In this document: one piece after another, positions 1 through 8,781 of the stretch
Numbering within the stretch: the first letter of the stretch is position 1
Layout: the number at the start of each line of letters is the position of its first letter
Assembly (NCBI GenBank): GCA_038229135.1
Contig: JBBROS010000016.1
Coordinates: forward strand, 12,735 to 76,734
Reading direction: 5' to 3'
Length of the DNA: 64,000 bases
Origin: JBBROS01 sp038229135
GTDB lineage: Bacteria > Pseudomonadota > Alphaproteobacteria > Acetobacterales > Acetobacteraceae
Made by a program: the position numbers and the translations under genes
The notes under the pieces: generated by a model
Told to the model about the DNA's origin: nothing
The model's database searches: none
What the model saw: only the letters and a program-made list of their open reading frames with translations

Positions 1-398
1 AGCATGTCGTACACGGTCAGCGCCGCCACGCTCGCCGCCGTCAGCGCCTCCATCTCGACACCTGTCTTGCCGGTGGTTTTGACGGTGGCCTCGATCGAGA
101 CGCCTTCGTCGACCATCTCGAGGTCGACGACTACGGCGGAGATCGGCAGCGGATGGCAGAGCGGCACCAGGTCCGCGGTGCGCTTGGCGCCCATGATGCC
201 GGCGAGGCGGGCCACGCCCAGCACGTCGCCCTTCTTGGCGCCGCCCTCGGCCACCAGACGCCGGGTCGCGGCAAGCATGTGCACCGTCACGCGGGCGGTG
301 GCGCTCCGGTCAGTGACGGGCTTGGCCCCGACATCAACCATGTGGGCCCGGCCCTCGGCGTCGAAATGGGTGAGACCGGACTCGCGCCCCTCGCTCAT
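1..398 (-). CDS. moaC: Cyclic pyranopterin monophosphate synthase MoaC (3' end cut by window edge)
   Basis: MoaC converts the 8-cyclo-dihydro-GTP intermediate made by MoaA into cyclic pyranopterin monophosphate, an early step of molybdenum cofactor synthesis in the cytosol. About 132 residues are present. Family motifs are visible: LCHPLPI at about residues 80-86 and KTGVEMEALTAAS at about 111-123. The C-terminal part lies outside the window. The ATG (398-396) overlaps the trpC stop codon as ATGA, so translation is probably coupled to the trp genes. Linkage of moaC to trpGDC is common in alphaproteobacteria. Family assignment is secure; only the length is unknown. Confidence 0.95.
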   Translation of the reverse strand, partial: MSEGRESGLTHFDAEGRAHMVDVGAKPVTDRSATARVTVHMLAATRRLVAEGGAKKGDVLGVARLAGIMGAKRTADLVPLCHPLPISAVVVDLEMVDEGVSIEATVKTTGKTGVEMEALTAASVAALTVYDM

Positions 399-1213
399 GC
401 GCCGAGCAGGGCCCGTGTCGCGGCACCCACGTCCGGCTGCTTGAGCAGGCTTTCGCCCACGAGGAAGCACCGGGCGCCGGCTTCGGCGAGTTGCTTCACG
501 TCCTCATGCGTGCGGATGCCGCTTTCGGCGACGAGGAAACGGTCCGACGGCACGTATGGGGCGAGCTCGGCCGTAGTGGCCAGATCGGTCTTCAACGTCT
601 TGAGATTGCGGTTGTTGATCCCGATCAGCGCCGTCTGTAGGCCCAGCGCACGGTCGAGTTCGCGGCGGTCATGCACCTCCACCAGCACGTCCATGTCGAG
701 CGCGCGGGCCAGTGACTCGAGGTCGCGGGCGACCTGGTCCGAGAGTGCTGCCATGATGAGCAGCACGCAATCGGCTCCCATCACGCGGGCCTCGTAGATC
801 TGCCACGGGTCCAGCATGAAATCCTTCCGGAGCACCGGCAGCTTCACCGCGGCGCGGGCGGCGCGCAGGTCTTCGGCGTTGCCCTGGAAATGGGCCTCGT
901 CGGTGAGCACGGACAGGCAGGTGGCGCCGGCTTCGGCGTAGTCGTGGGCAAGCTGGGCCGGATCAAAGCCCGGGCGGATGAGGCCTGCCGAGGGCGAGGC
1001 CTTCTTTATCTCGGCAATGAGGCCCCAGCCGCCCTGCGCGACCTGGTGCATCAGGGCAGCGCCGAAGCCGCGGGTATGGGGCGGGTGGCGGCCGAGCGAC
1101 TGACGGAGGGCCGCCTCGCTGGTGCGGGCCCGGCGTCGGCCGACCTCGGCGAGCGTATCGGCGCAAATGCGCGCGAGCGCGTCCGAGGCGGGGGTATGGG
1201 GAAGGCTGTCCAT
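395..1213 (-). CDS. trpC: Indole-3-glycerol-phosphate synthase TrpC
   Basis: This 272-residue (beta/alpha)8 enzyme closes the indole ring of CdRP to give indole-3-glycerol phosphate in tryptophan synthesis. Conserved active-site segments are present in order: EIKKASPS (68-75, catalytic Lys70), LRKDF (128-132, Lys130), VEVHD (178-182, Glu179), INNRNLKT (199-206) and AESGI (229-233). It is the single-function form, with no fused TrpF. It lies 18 nt downstream of trpD and overlaps moaC by 4 nt. The start ATG at 1213 is the only one that keeps the N-terminal helix usual for the family. Confidence 0.97.
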   Translation of the reverse strand: MDSLPHTPASDALARICADTLAEVGRRRARTSEAALRQSLGRHPPHTRGFGAALMHQVAQGGWGLIAEIKKASPSAGLIRPGFDPAQLAHDYAEAGATCLSVLTDEAHFQGNAEDLRAARAAVKLPVLRKDFMLDPWQIYEARVMGADCVLLIMAALSDQVARDLESLARALDMDVLVEVHDRRELDRALGLQTALIGINNRNLKTLKTDLATTAELAPYVPSDRFLVAESGIRTHEDVKQLAEAGARCFLVGESLLKQPDVGAATRALLGA

Positions 1214-1231
1214 GGTGGCTTTCGATGTCTT

Positions 1232-2239
1232 TCAGGCCGTTGCGCGGCGGAGTGCATCGAGCGCCGCAAGTGCGCGGCCGGAATCGAGGCTGGTCGCGGC
1301 CAACGCGGCGCCGGCAAGGAGATTTGGCGTCCGGCCCGCGACCACAAGGGCTGCTCCAGCGTTGAGCAGCACTGTGTCCCGGTAGGGTCCAGGCGCGCCC
1401 TGCAGCAGAGCCAGCAGCGCGGCTGCGTTCATGGCTGCGTCGCCGCCTCGGATGGCCTCGACCGGCGCGCGCGCGAGCCCGGCCTGCTCGGGCTCCACGG
1501 TGAAGCGCTCGATGCGGCCGTGCTCGAGCGAGACGACTTCGCTAGGGCCGGCCAGGGTGAGTTCGTCGAGGCCGTGGCCGTGCACCAGCCAGGCGCGCTC
1601 GGTGCCGAGGGCCGCGAGCGTCTCGGCCATGGGGAGCAGCCAGGCAGGGTCGAACACACCGGTGAGCTGGCGGCGGACCTGGGCCGGGTTGGCGAGCGGG
1701 CCGAGCAGGTTGAAGATGGTGCGGGTGCCCAGCTCCACGCGCGGCCCGGCGGCGTGGCGCAGGGCAGCATGGTGCCGCGGCGCGAACATGAAGATGCAGC
1801 CGGCCTGGGCCATGACGTCCGGAAGCCGGGCCAGCGGCACGTCCACGTCCACGCCGAGGGCCTGCAACACGTCGGCGCCGCCGGTGCGGGAGCTGAGGGC
1901 GCGGTTGCCGTGCTTTGCCACGGCCACGCCGCAGCCTGCCAGCACGAACGTGACGGCGGTGGAGACGTTCAGCGTGCCCGCGTTGTCCCCACCCGTGCCG
2001 CAGACGTCGATGGCGCCGGGCGGCAAGAAGACACGGTTCATGCGGGCGAGCATCGCACGGACGGCGCCGGTGAGCTCCGGCACCGTCTCGCTGCGGACGC
2101 GCATGGCCATCAGCATCCCGGCGATCTGCGCGGGCGTGGCCTCGCCGGACATCACCACACCGAACGCGGCCTCCGACTCGTCGGCGGTGAGCGTCTCGCC
2201 GAGGGCGAGCCGGGCGAGGACGGGCTTGAGCGAGTTCAT
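1232..2239 (-). CDS. trpD: Anthranilate phosphoribosyltransferase TrpD
   Basis: TrpD transfers the phosphoribosyl group of PRPP to anthranilate, the second step of the tryptophan branch. The 335-residue protein has the PRPP-binding GTGGD (81-85), NVST (91-94), KHGNRALSSR (109-118) and a later NLLGPLANP motif. The chosen ATG at 2239 overlaps the trpG stop as ATGA. The reading frame continues upstream of this point but only as the antisense-like alternative frame of trpG, so a longer protein is rejected. Confidence 0.97.
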   Translation of the reverse strand: MNSLKPVLARLALGETLTADESEAAFGVVMSGEATPAQIAGMLMAMRVRSETVPELTGAVRAMLARMNRVFLPPGAIDVCGTGGDNAGTLNVSTAVTFVLAGCGVAVAKHGNRALSSRTGGADVLQALGVDVDVPLARLPDVMAQAGCIFMFAPRHHAALRHAAGPRVELGTRTIFNLLGPLANPAQVRRQLTGVFDPAWLLPMAETLAALGTERAWLVHGHGLDELTLAGPSEVVSLEHGRIERFTVEPEQAGLARAPVEAIRGGDAAMNAAALLALLQGAPGPYRDTVLLNAGAALVVAGRTPNLLAGAALAATSLDSGRALAALDALRRATA

Positions 2240-2817
2240 GCGGCGATCGTTGCGAAGGCCAGGAAATTGCGGAGCAGCGCGTGGCCGTGCTCGGAGGCGA
2301 TGCTCTCGGGGTGGAACTGCACGCCGTGGATGGGGAGCGTGCGGTGCTGCAGGCCCATGATGGCGCCGTCCTCCGTCCAGGCGAGCGGCTCGAGCACGGC
2401 GGGGAGCGTTTCGGGCGCGACGACGAGGCTGTGGTAGCGGGCGGCCCGGAACGGGGAGGGCAGGCCCGCGAAGAGGCCGCCGCCGCGGTGGCTCACGCCG
2501 CTGACCTTGCCGTGCATGGGCACCGGGGCGCGCACGACCTGGCCGCCGAAGGCCTGGCCGATCGCCTGGTGGCCAAGGCAGACGCCGAGCAGCGGGACGC
2601 GGGCCTCGGCGGCGGCGGCGATGAGGTCGAGGCAGACCCCGGCCTCGTTCGGCGTGCAGGGTCCGGGGCTGAGTACGATGGCGCTGGGGCGGCGGGCGAG
2701 GGCCTGGGCGGGGGTCAGCGCGTCGTTGCGGACCACGTCGCACTCGGCGCCGAGGTCGCCCAGCAGGTGGACCAGGTTGAAGGTGAAGCTGTCGTAATTG
2801 TCGACGAGAAGTATCAT
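2236..2817 (-). CDS. trpG: Anthranilate synthase component II, glutamine amidotransferase TrpG
   Basis: TrpG hydrolyses glutamine and channels ammonia to TrpE for anthranilate formation. The 193-residue class I amidotransferase keeps its full triad: Cys80 in GVCLGHQ, His169 and Glu171 in QFHPES, plus the oxyanion motif LSPGPCTP near residue 49. It is a free subunit, not fused to TrpD or TrpE. trpE ends 10 nt upstream and trpD overlaps its stop by 4 nt, giving the order trpE-G-D-C. The downstream trpF, trpB and trpA genes are not in this window, which matches the split trp operon of alphaproteobacteria. Confidence 0.97.
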   Translation of the reverse strand: MILLVDNYDSFTFNLVHLLGDLGAECDVVRNDALTPAQALARRPSAIVLSPGPCTPNEAGVCLDLIAAAAEARVPLLGVCLGHQAIGQAFGGQVVRAPVPMHGKVSGVSHRGGGLFAGLPSPFRAARYHSLVVAPETLPAVLEPLAWTEDGAIMGLQHRTLPIHGVQFHPESIASEHGHALLRNFLAFATIAA

Positions 2818-2827
2818 GGGAGGAAGA

Positions 2828-4339
2828 TCATGGCAGCGAGGCGAACCGAACGGCGTCTTCGGCGGCGCGGAACAGGGCGCGGGCCTTCTGGCGCGTCTCC
2901 TCCCACTCGCCCTCGGGCGTGCTGTCCGCCACCACGCCGCCGCCGGCCTGGACGTGCATGACGCCGTCCTTCACCACAGCGGTGCGCAGGCCGATGCAGG
3001 TGTCCATGGTGCCGTTGGCCGCGAAGTAGCCGATGCACCCGGCGTAGATGCCGCGCCGCGTGGGCTCGAGCTCCTCGATGATCTCCATGGCGCGGATCTT
3101 GGGGGCACCCGTGAGCGTGCCGGCCGGGAAGCCTGCGACGAGGGCGTCGAGCGCGTCGAGGCCCGGGCGAAGGCGGCCTTCAACGGTGCTCGACATGTGC
3201 ATGACATGGCTGAACCGCTCGATGGCGAAGCTCTCGGTCACGCGGACGGAGCCGAGCTCGGCGACGCGGCCAACGTCGTTGCGGCCGAGGTCCAGCAGCA
3301 TGAGGTGCTCGGCGCGCTCCTTGGGGTCCGACAAGAGATCCTGCTCCAGTGCCTCGTCCTCGGCCCGGGTGGCGCCGCGGGGGCGGGTGCCGGCGAGCGG
3401 GCGGAGGGTGACCTTGCCATCCCGCAGGCGGACCAGGATCTCGGGGCTGGAGCCCACCACGGAGAAGCCGCCGAAATCGAGGAAGAAGAGGAACGGCGCC
3501 GGGTTCACGCGGCGGAGGGAGCGGTAGAGGGAGAAGGGCGGCAGCGCGAACGGGGCGGAGAACCGCTGGCTGGGCACCACCTGGAAGGCGTCGCCGGCAA
3601 CGATGTATTCCTTCATCCGGGCGACGATGCCGAGGAAGTCGGCCTTGCTGATGTTGGACACGGGCTCGGGCTGCGGGGGCAGGGACACGGGCGGGGCGGC
3701 GTGGGGCAGGGGGCGCTGGAGGGCGGCCTGCGCCTCGGCAAGTGCTGCATGCGCGGTGGCCCAGGCGGCCTCGGGCGCCACGCCCTCCTGCGGGTAGATG
3801 GGGGCGGCCAGGGTCAGCTCGTCCCGCACGTTGTCGAACACGGCGTAGAGCGTGGGCCGCAGCAGCAGCGCGTCCGGCACGCCCAAAGCGTTGGCGTTCT
3901 TCTCCGGCAGGCGCTCCATGAGGCGCACCATGTCATAGCCGAGATAGCCCACGAGGCCGCCCAGCACGGGGGGGAGGTGGTCGGGGATGTCCATGCGCGT
4001 TTCGGCGATCACGGCGCGGAGGCTTTCGAGCGCGGGCCGGGTGTCGGGCACGAAGGCATGGGGAGCGCTGCGGGCGTGGCGGTTGAGTTCGGCGCGGCCG
4101 GCCATGCAGCGCCACACGAGGTCGGGCGCCATGCCGATGATGGAGTAGCGGCTGCGGGCAGTGCCGTTCTCGATGCTCTCGAGCAGGAAGCTGTTGGGCC
4201 GGCCTGCAGCGAGCTTGAGGTAGGCGGCCACCGGCGTCTCGAGGTCGGCGACCAGCGTGGTCCAGGCCAGCGCGCCGCGCCCGGCCACGTAGGCAGCGTG
4301 CGCGGCCGCCTGGCTGCTCTGGGCCGGTATGGCGTTCAC
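2828..4339 (-). CDS. trpE: Anthranilate synthase component I TrpE
   Basis: TrpE makes anthranilate from chorismate using ammonia supplied by TrpG, and is the committed step of tryptophan synthesis. The 503-residue protein has an N-terminal domain with the feedback-inhibition motif LLES (52-55), followed by RYSIIG. The C-terminal chorismate-binding domain includes the LTGAPKIRAMEIIEELEP region and the terminal AGGGVVADSTPEGEWEE segment. The retained LLES motif predicts inhibition by tryptophan. The start ATG overlaps the ppiD stop (ATGA). No trp attenuator leader can be placed because ppiD is immediately upstream. Confidence 0.97.
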   Translation of the reverse strand: MNAIPAQSSQAAAHAAYVAGRGALAWTTLVADLETPVAAYLKLAAGRPNSFLLESIENGTARSRYSIIGMAPDLVWRCMAGRAELNRHARSAPHAFVPDTRPALESLRAVIAETRMDIPDHLPPVLGGLVGYLGYDMVRLMERLPEKNANALGVPDALLLRPTLYAVFDNVRDELTLAAPIYPQEGVAPEAAWATAHAALAEAQAALQRPLPHAAPPVSLPPQPEPVSNISKADFLGIVARMKEYIVAGDAFQVVPSQRFSAPFALPPFSLYRSLRRVNPAPFLFFLDFGGFSVVGSSPEILVRLRDGKVTLRPLAGTRPRGATRAEDEALEQDLLSDPKERAEHLMLLDLGRNDVGRVAELGSVRVTESFAIERFSHVMHMSSTVEGRLRPGLDALDALVAGFPAGTLTGAPKIRAMEIIEELEPTRRGIYAGCIGYFAANGTMDTCIGLRTAVVKDGVMHVQAGGGVVADSTPEGEWEETRQKARALFRAAEDAVRFASLP

Positions 4340-6225
4340 TGGACGAGCGTCTCCAGCAGCGCCGCGTTCACCCTGGGCTTGGCCTTCTCCCGGATCGCAT
4401 TCGTGTAGAGCGCCTCGATGTCCTGCGCCATCTGTTGCGTGAGCGCCGAGCGGAGCTGGTTCGCGCTGTCCGGGTCGGATGCGGGGTCGGGGGTCTCGAC
4501 GGTGGCGAGGCGGGCCACGAGGTAGCCGAGCGGGGTGGACACCATCGTCGCCTCGTTCACCTTCAGGGCGAAGAGCGGCTGCACCAGCTCGGGCGGCACG
4601 CCAGGGGGCACGCCGGCGCGGCCGATGGGCGGCGTGCGGTCCAGGCGCAGGCCTGCGATGGTGGCCGCGTCGTCGAGCGAGCCGCCTGCGCGCACGGCGG
4701 CGAGCAGGCGAGCCGCCACCGCCTCCTGTGCCCGGCGCCGCACATCCTGCTCGTAGTCCTGCGCCACCTGGTCCCGCACCGTCTCGAACGGCTTCACGGC
4801 CGAGGCGGTCTGGTCCTCGATGGCGAGCGCATAATAGGAGGTGTCGGGGCCCTCGATCATGCGCGGGGGCTCGCCCTTGGTCATGGCGAACGCGTCGGCG
4901 ATGATCTTCGTCCGCAGCGCCGGGGTGCCGGGGAGCGGGGCGGGCGTGCCTTCGGGCGTGTTGCCCTGCGCGTCGAGTGTGCCCGTAACGGCGCCGAGGC
5001 CGAGGTCGCCGGGCAGCTCGTCGAGCGAGCCGCCGGCGCTGAGCGCGTCCTCGAGCTTGTTGGCGCGGGCATAGACGAGGTCCACGGCCCGCTCTCGGGC
5101 CAGGCGCGCCTGCACCTGGTCTCGCACGGCCTCGAAGGGCTGCTCGCTGTCCGGGGTGATCTTGGTCACGCGGAGCACCTGGTAGCCGAAGGCGGAGCGG
5201 ACGGGGCCGGTGACGGTGTCGGACGCGGCGGCGAACACCGCACCGGCCAGGTCGTCCCCCGGGATCTCCGCGCGCGCCGCGTCGTCGAGTTGCACCGAGG
5301 AGCCGCTCGCGGCCGTGGCGGCCTCCTGTATGGCGGCCCAGTCGGCTCCGGCGCGCCAGGTTTCGGCAAGGCGGGTGGCGGCGGCTTCATCCTGGCTCAC
5401 CACGACCTGCACCGTGCGCCGCTCCCTTGCCCCGAACTCGGCGCGGTGCTGCTGATACCAAGCCTGCAGATCGGGCTCGGGCAGGTCCAGGGTGCGGGCG
5501 ATGGTGTCGGGGGAGAGGATCACGGCCTTGATGCGGCGGTACGCCGGCGCGCTGTAACGGCCCGGGTCGTTCTCCCAGAAGCGTTTCAGGTCGTCCTCGG
5601 ACGAAGCCGGCGGCTCGGGTGCGGCGGCGAAGGGCAGCTCGACCAGTTCGGCCACACGCTGCTCGCGGGCGAAGGCATACACCTGGTTCACGAGCAGCTC
5701 GGACGGCCGGGCGCCGACCTGCACGGCCTCGATGAGCTGACGCTGCCCGAGATCGGCGCGGATATACTCCAGGAAGCGGCCCTCGGTCAGGTTGTTGGTG
5801 CGCAACAGGCTGTCCAGGTTACGGCGCTCGAACTGGCCGGAGGGCCCGCGCAGGGCCGGCATCTCGAACACCTCCCGACGCAGCGCCTCGTCCGGCACCG
5901 CCACGCCCATGCGGGCCACCTCTTCGGCCAGCGCCGTCTGCATCACCAACCGGTCGAGCGCCTGGCCGGCGACGGCGCGGCGGATTGCGGGGGTGGGCTC
6001 GCTGCGGCCACCCAGGCGCCGGCTCACGTCGGCCATCATGCGGCGGTACATGTCCTGGAACTCGGGCGTCTCGACCTTGCGGTCGCCGACGGTGGCGAGC
6101 GATGTCTCGCGGCCCGAGTTGCGTGCGACGTCGGCCACGCCCCACGAGACGAACGGGATGATGAGCAGGACGAAGAAGACACGCGCGGCGCGGGTGTTCA
6201 GGAAGCGGCGGAACTGGGCGAGCAT
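4336..6225 (-). CDS. ppiD: Membrane-anchored periplasmic peptidyl-prolyl isomerase/chaperone, PpiD/SurA-type
   Basis: The 629-residue protein has one N-terminal membrane anchor (about residues 15-32, rich in F, V, L and I) after a short basic segment, followed by a SurA-N-like chaperone region and a parvulin-type PPIase region (around TGPVRSAFGYQVLRVTKI). The length equals the usual PpiD (about 620-630). It probably faces the periplasm and assists folding of exported proteins. It is first in the ppiD-trpEGDC-moaC block and divergent from tpiA, with 121 nt between the starts, where the promoters of both must lie. Active parvulin residues are not all obvious, so it may act mainly as a chaperone. 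Confidence 0.9.
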   Translation of the reverse strand: MLAQFRRFLNTRAARVFFVLLIIPFVSWGVADVARNSGRETSLATVGDRKVETPEFQDMYRRMMADVSRRLGGRSEPTPAIRRAVAGQALDRLVMQTALAEEVARMGVAVPDEALRREVFEMPALRGPSGQFERRNLDSLLRTNNLTEGRFLEYIRADLGQRQLIEAVQVGARPSELLVNQVYAFAREQRVAELVELPFAAAPEPPASSEDDLKRFWENDPGRYSAPAYRRIKAVILSPDTIARTLDLPEPDLQAWYQQHRAEFGARERRTVQVVVSQDEAAATRLAETWRAGADWAAIQEAATAASGSSVQLDDAARAEIPGDDLAGAVFAAASDTVTGPVRSAFGYQVLRVTKITPDSEQPFEAVRDQVQARLARERAVDLVYARANKLEDALSAGGSLDELPGDLGLGAVTGTLDAQGNTPEGTPAPLPGTPALRTKIIADAFAMTKGEPPRMIEGPDTSYYALAIEDQTASAVKPFETVRDQVAQDYEQDVRRRAQEAVAARLLAAVRAGGSLDDAATIAGLRLDRTPPIGRAGVPPGVPPELVQPLFALKVNEATMVSTPLGYLVARLATVETPDPASDPDSANQLRSALTQQMAQDIEALYTNAIREKAKPRVNAALLETLVQ

Positions 6226-6346
6226 TCACGTGTCCGGTTGGGGCGCAGAGCGAGGGCGGGGCGCACCATAGTTTCCGGGCGTGGGCTTGACCAGCGGGGC
6301 TGCTAAGCCCGTGTTCGCACTCTATAAGGGGCTGCGGAGGGCCATG

Positions 6347-7078
6347 ATGCGGCAGTTGATTGCGGGCAATTGGAAGATGAACGGGCTCCGGGCCGAGGCG
6401 CTCGCGCTGGCCGAGGCCGTGCGGGAGGGTGGGGCGGGGCTCGGGTGCGACCTGGTGCTGTGCCCGCCCGCGACGGTGCTCGGCCTCGTGTCCGACGCGC
6501 TCGCCGGGAGCGTGGTCGGCGTCGGCGGGCAGGATTGCCACGCGAACGATGCGGGGCCGCACACCGGTGACCTGTCTGCGTCGATGCTGCGCGATGCCGG
6601 GGCAGGCTGGGTGGTGGTGGGCCATTCGGAGCGCCGGGCCGAGCATGGGGAGACGGACCGGATGGTGCGGGCGAAGGCCGAGTCGGCCATCGGGGCCGGG
6701 CTGCTGCCCATCGTATGCGTGGGCGAGACGGAGCAGCAGCGGATGTCGGGCCAGGCCGAGCTGGTGGTGGCGGCCCAGGTGGATGGCAGCGTGCCGCACG
6801 GGTTCAGGGGTGCGGTGGCCTACGAGCCCGTGTGGGCGATCGGCACCGGGCGGAGTGCGACCGAGGCGGACGTGGTGGCGATGCACGCGACGATCCGGGC
6901 GCAACTCGTGGCCAATTTGGGCGAGGCGGGGCGTGCAATCCGAATCCTGTATGGCGGCTCCGTCCGGCCCGGCAACGCGGCGGCGCTGCTGGCGGTGGCA
7001 GAGGTCGGGGGCGCGCTGGTGGGGGGTGCGAGCCTCGTCGCGGCCGAGTTCCTGGGCATCGCGAGGGCTGCGCGGTGA
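6347..7078 (+). CDS. tpiA: Triosephosphate isomerase TpiA
   Basis: TpiA interconverts dihydroxyacetone phosphate and glyceraldehyde-3-phosphate in glycolysis and gluconeogenesis. The 243-residue TIM barrel has Asn8 and Lys10 in AGNWKMNG, catalytic His93 in VGHSERR, catalytic Glu160 in AYEPVWAIGTG, and the phosphate-binding YGGSV near the C-terminus. Two ATG codons are in tandem (6344 and 6347). The second is chosen because it has a normal 6-nt gap from the GGAGG at 6336-6340, while the first would have only 3 nt. No secG or pyrG follows, unlike the common alphaproteobacterial tpiA-secG order. Confidence 0.96.
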   Translation: MRQLIAGNWKMNGLRAEALALAEAVREGGAGLGCDLVLCPPATVLGLVSDALAGSVVGVGGQDCHANDAGPHTGDLSASMLRDAGAGWVVVGHSERRAEHGETDRMVRAKAESAIGAGLLPIVCVGETEQQRMSGQAELVVAAQVDGSVPHGFRGAVAYEPVWAIGTGRSATEADVVAMHATIRAQLVANLGEAGRAIRILYGGSVRPGNAAALLAVAEVGGALVGGASLVAAEFLGIARAAR

Positions 7079-7236
7079 TGTAGGGCGGCCCTCGCCGGGA
7101 TACTCATCGTGTTCGGCTCGCTCGACGCGATCGAGGGTCGGGACGAGTAGCGGCGTGCCGGTAAGGCCCTTCAGCAACCCCACATCATGGCCCGCCCGAG
7201 AGTGTCGGGTTGGGGGACCGCCGGTGCGGACACGAG

Positions 7237-7296
7237 CGTCATCGTGACGGCCGGTCCGCGCGGCCCTGGATCGCCACGCTTCGCTCGCGATGACGG
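7237..7296. repeat. Intergenic palindromic repeat, degraded copy
   Basis: The segment 7265-7296 (beginning CCTGGATCGCCACGC) matches the right arm of the complete element at 57861-57893 except for one substitution and one missing base. The left arm here (7237-7250, beginning CGTCATCGTGAC) is only partly kept. Such elements, readable as SSRAKRGDPG when translated by chance, are widespread between genes in alphaproteobacteria. It borders the truncated ATPase remnant. Confidence 0.75.
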
Positions 7297-7572
7297 GGAC
7301 AAGGGAGGTGCGGGTCGGACCTCCTCGTGGTCGGGCGGCGGCCCAGAGTGCCGGGGCCGTGCCGCCCTTGCTGGCCCGCTCGTGCGAGAAGCCACCCGCC
7401 GCCGCGGCCTGGAGTAGCTGGAGGACCGGCCGAGGTCAGTCTTGCCGATGCAGTTGGCGCCGACGAACACCGTGAGCGGGCCGGCCGGCACGGTGATGGA
7501 GCGGAGCGACCGGTAGCCTTTTGCCTGGATGTCCCGCACCATCCAGGGCCGTTCGGAGGGCGGGCGCTGCAT
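7297..7572 (-). pseudogene. Frameshifted 5' remnant of an AAA-family ATPase gene
   Basis: Starting at the ATG at 7572, three bases after the preceding stop, the frame reads like the N-terminus of a RecF/OLD-like AAA ATPase: YRSLRSITV, then a Walker A-like VFVGANCIGKTDL. After residue about 49 the likeness stops, but it resumes in the neighbouring frame as LQLLQAAAAGGFSHERASKG and then ALWAAARPRG. A single missing C at about 7421-7425 (TCCTCC where TCCCTCC is expected) explains the switch. The recognisable sequence ends where the palindromic repeat begins (7296). The remainder of the ATPase (Walker B, signature) is absent, so this is a decayed gene fragment. Confidence 0.7.
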
Positions 7573-7575
7573 GGG

Positions 7576-8649
7576 TCAGTCGTTCATGCCCCGGATCGCC
7601 TCGCACACCGCCCGGGTCACGTCCACTGTCCGGGCCGTGCCGCCGAGGTCTGGCGTTACGAGGCCGGACGCGCAGACCTGCTCCACGGCGCGCATCAGCC
7701 GGGCGGCGGCGGCGGGCTCACCCAAATGCTCGAGCATCATGGACGCGGTCCAGAGCGTGGCGACGGGGTTCGCGATCCCCTTGCCGGTGATGTCGAAGGC
7801 GCTGCCGTGGATGGGCTCGAACATGCTGGGGAAGCGGCGCTCCGGGTCCAGATTGGCTGTCGGCGCGATGCCGAGGGAGCCGGCGAGGGCGGCGGCGAGA
7901 TCGCTCAGGATATCGGCGTGCAGGTTGGTGGCGACCACGGTGTCGATGGTCTGCGGCTTCAGGACCATGCGGGTGGTCATGGCGTCGACCAGCTCCTTGT
8001 CCCACGTCACGTCCGTGTATTCGGCGGCGACCTCGCGGGCGATCTCGTCCCAGAAGACCATGCCGTAGCGCTGGGCGTTGCTCTTGGTGACCACGGTGAG
8101 GTGCTTGCGGGGCCGGGCGCGGGCCTGGTCGAAGGCGAAGCGCATGATGCGTTCCACTCCGCGGCGGGTAAAGATGCTGGTCTCGGTGGCCACCTCCTCC
8201 GGCAGGCCGCGATGGGCGCGTCCGCCATGGCCGGAGTATTCGCCCTCGCTGTTCTCGCGGATGATCAGCCAGTCGAGGTCGGCCGGGCCCACGCCGCGGA
8301 GCGGGCCCTGCACGCCGGGCAGGATGCGGGTGGGGCGGACGTTGGCATACTGGTCGAAGCCCTGGCAGATGGGCAGGCGGAGGCCCCACAAGGTTACGTG
8401 GTCGGCGATGTCCGGCGCGCCCACGGCGCCGAACAGGATGGCGTCCATGGGTCGAAGCTGGTCCAGCCCGTCCTTCGGCATCAGCTCGCCGGTGCGGCGC
8501 CAGCGCTCGCTACCCCAGTCGAACGTGGTCACGTCCAGCGTGAAGCTGCCGTCCCGCGAGGCCACCGCATCCAGCGCTTCCAGCCCTGCGGCAATCACCT
8601 CGGGGCCGATGCCGTCGGCGGGGATGGAGGCGATCTTGTAGTGGCGCAT
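7576..8649 (-). CDS. Tartrate/D-malate dehydrogenase-type beta-decarboxylating dehydrogenase
   Basis: A 357-residue member of the isocitrate/isopropylmalate dehydrogenase family. Family motifs are the N-terminal IPADGIGPEVI, AILFGAVGAPDI, the substrate loop IIRENSEGEYSGHGG, and FEPIHGSAFDITGKG near the C-terminus. IRENSEGEYS together with the family pattern points to tartrate or D-malate dehydrogenase (NAD-dependent, Mn2+/Mg2+) rather than LeuB, which is an inference. The chosen ATG at 8649 gives the family N-terminus (RHYKIASIPADGIG). It is divergent from the ABC importer at 8782, which could supply its substrate or be co-regulated. Confidence 0.88.
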   Translation of the reverse strand: MRHYKIASIPADGIGPEVIAAGLEALDAVASRDGSFTLDVTTFDWGSERWRRTGELMPKDGLDQLRPMDAILFGAVGAPDIADHVTLWGLRLPICQGFDQYANVRPTRILPGVQGPLRGVGPADLDWLIIRENSEGEYSGHGGRAHRGLPEEVATETSIFTRRGVERIMRFAFDQARARPRKHLTVVTKSNAQRYGMVFWDEIAREVAAEYTDVTWDKELVDAMTTRMVLKPQTIDTVVATNLHADILSDLAAALAGSLGIAPTANLDPERRFPSMFEPIHGSAFDITGKGIANPVATLWTASMMLEHLGEPAAAARLMRAVEQVCASGLVTPDLGGTARTVDVTRAVCEAIRGMND

Positions 8650-8722
8650 GCGGTTCTCGCTTCGGCGGCATGGGATTCGCATCCCTCGTAGCGCGGCGGC
8701 GCGCGATTGGGAACGCGCCGGC

Positions 8723-8752
8723 TTGCCCCGAACGGTGCCAGGCGGCACTAAT
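8723..8752 (+). promoter_or_regulatory. Candidate sigma70-type promoter for the ABC importer
   Basis: TTGCCC at 8723-8728 and ACTAAT at 8747-8752 are separated by 18 nt, each matching 4 of 6 consensus bases. It lies 29 nt upstream of the start codon at 8782, in the divergent region between two transcription units. This is a visual match only. Confidence 0.3.
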
Positions 8753-8781
8753 CGGGGGCCGCGATGCCTCGGGAGACTTTC

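Noticed and set aside
4336..4345. Tryptophan attenuator before trpE
   Set aside because: trpE overlaps ppiD by 4 nt, leaving no leader peptide or terminator/antiterminator space.
6281..6330. TTGACC at 6287 as the tpiA -35 element
   Set aside because: No acceptable -10 lies 16-18 nt downstream; the nearby TATAAG at 6323 is 30 nt away, so the pair was not called.
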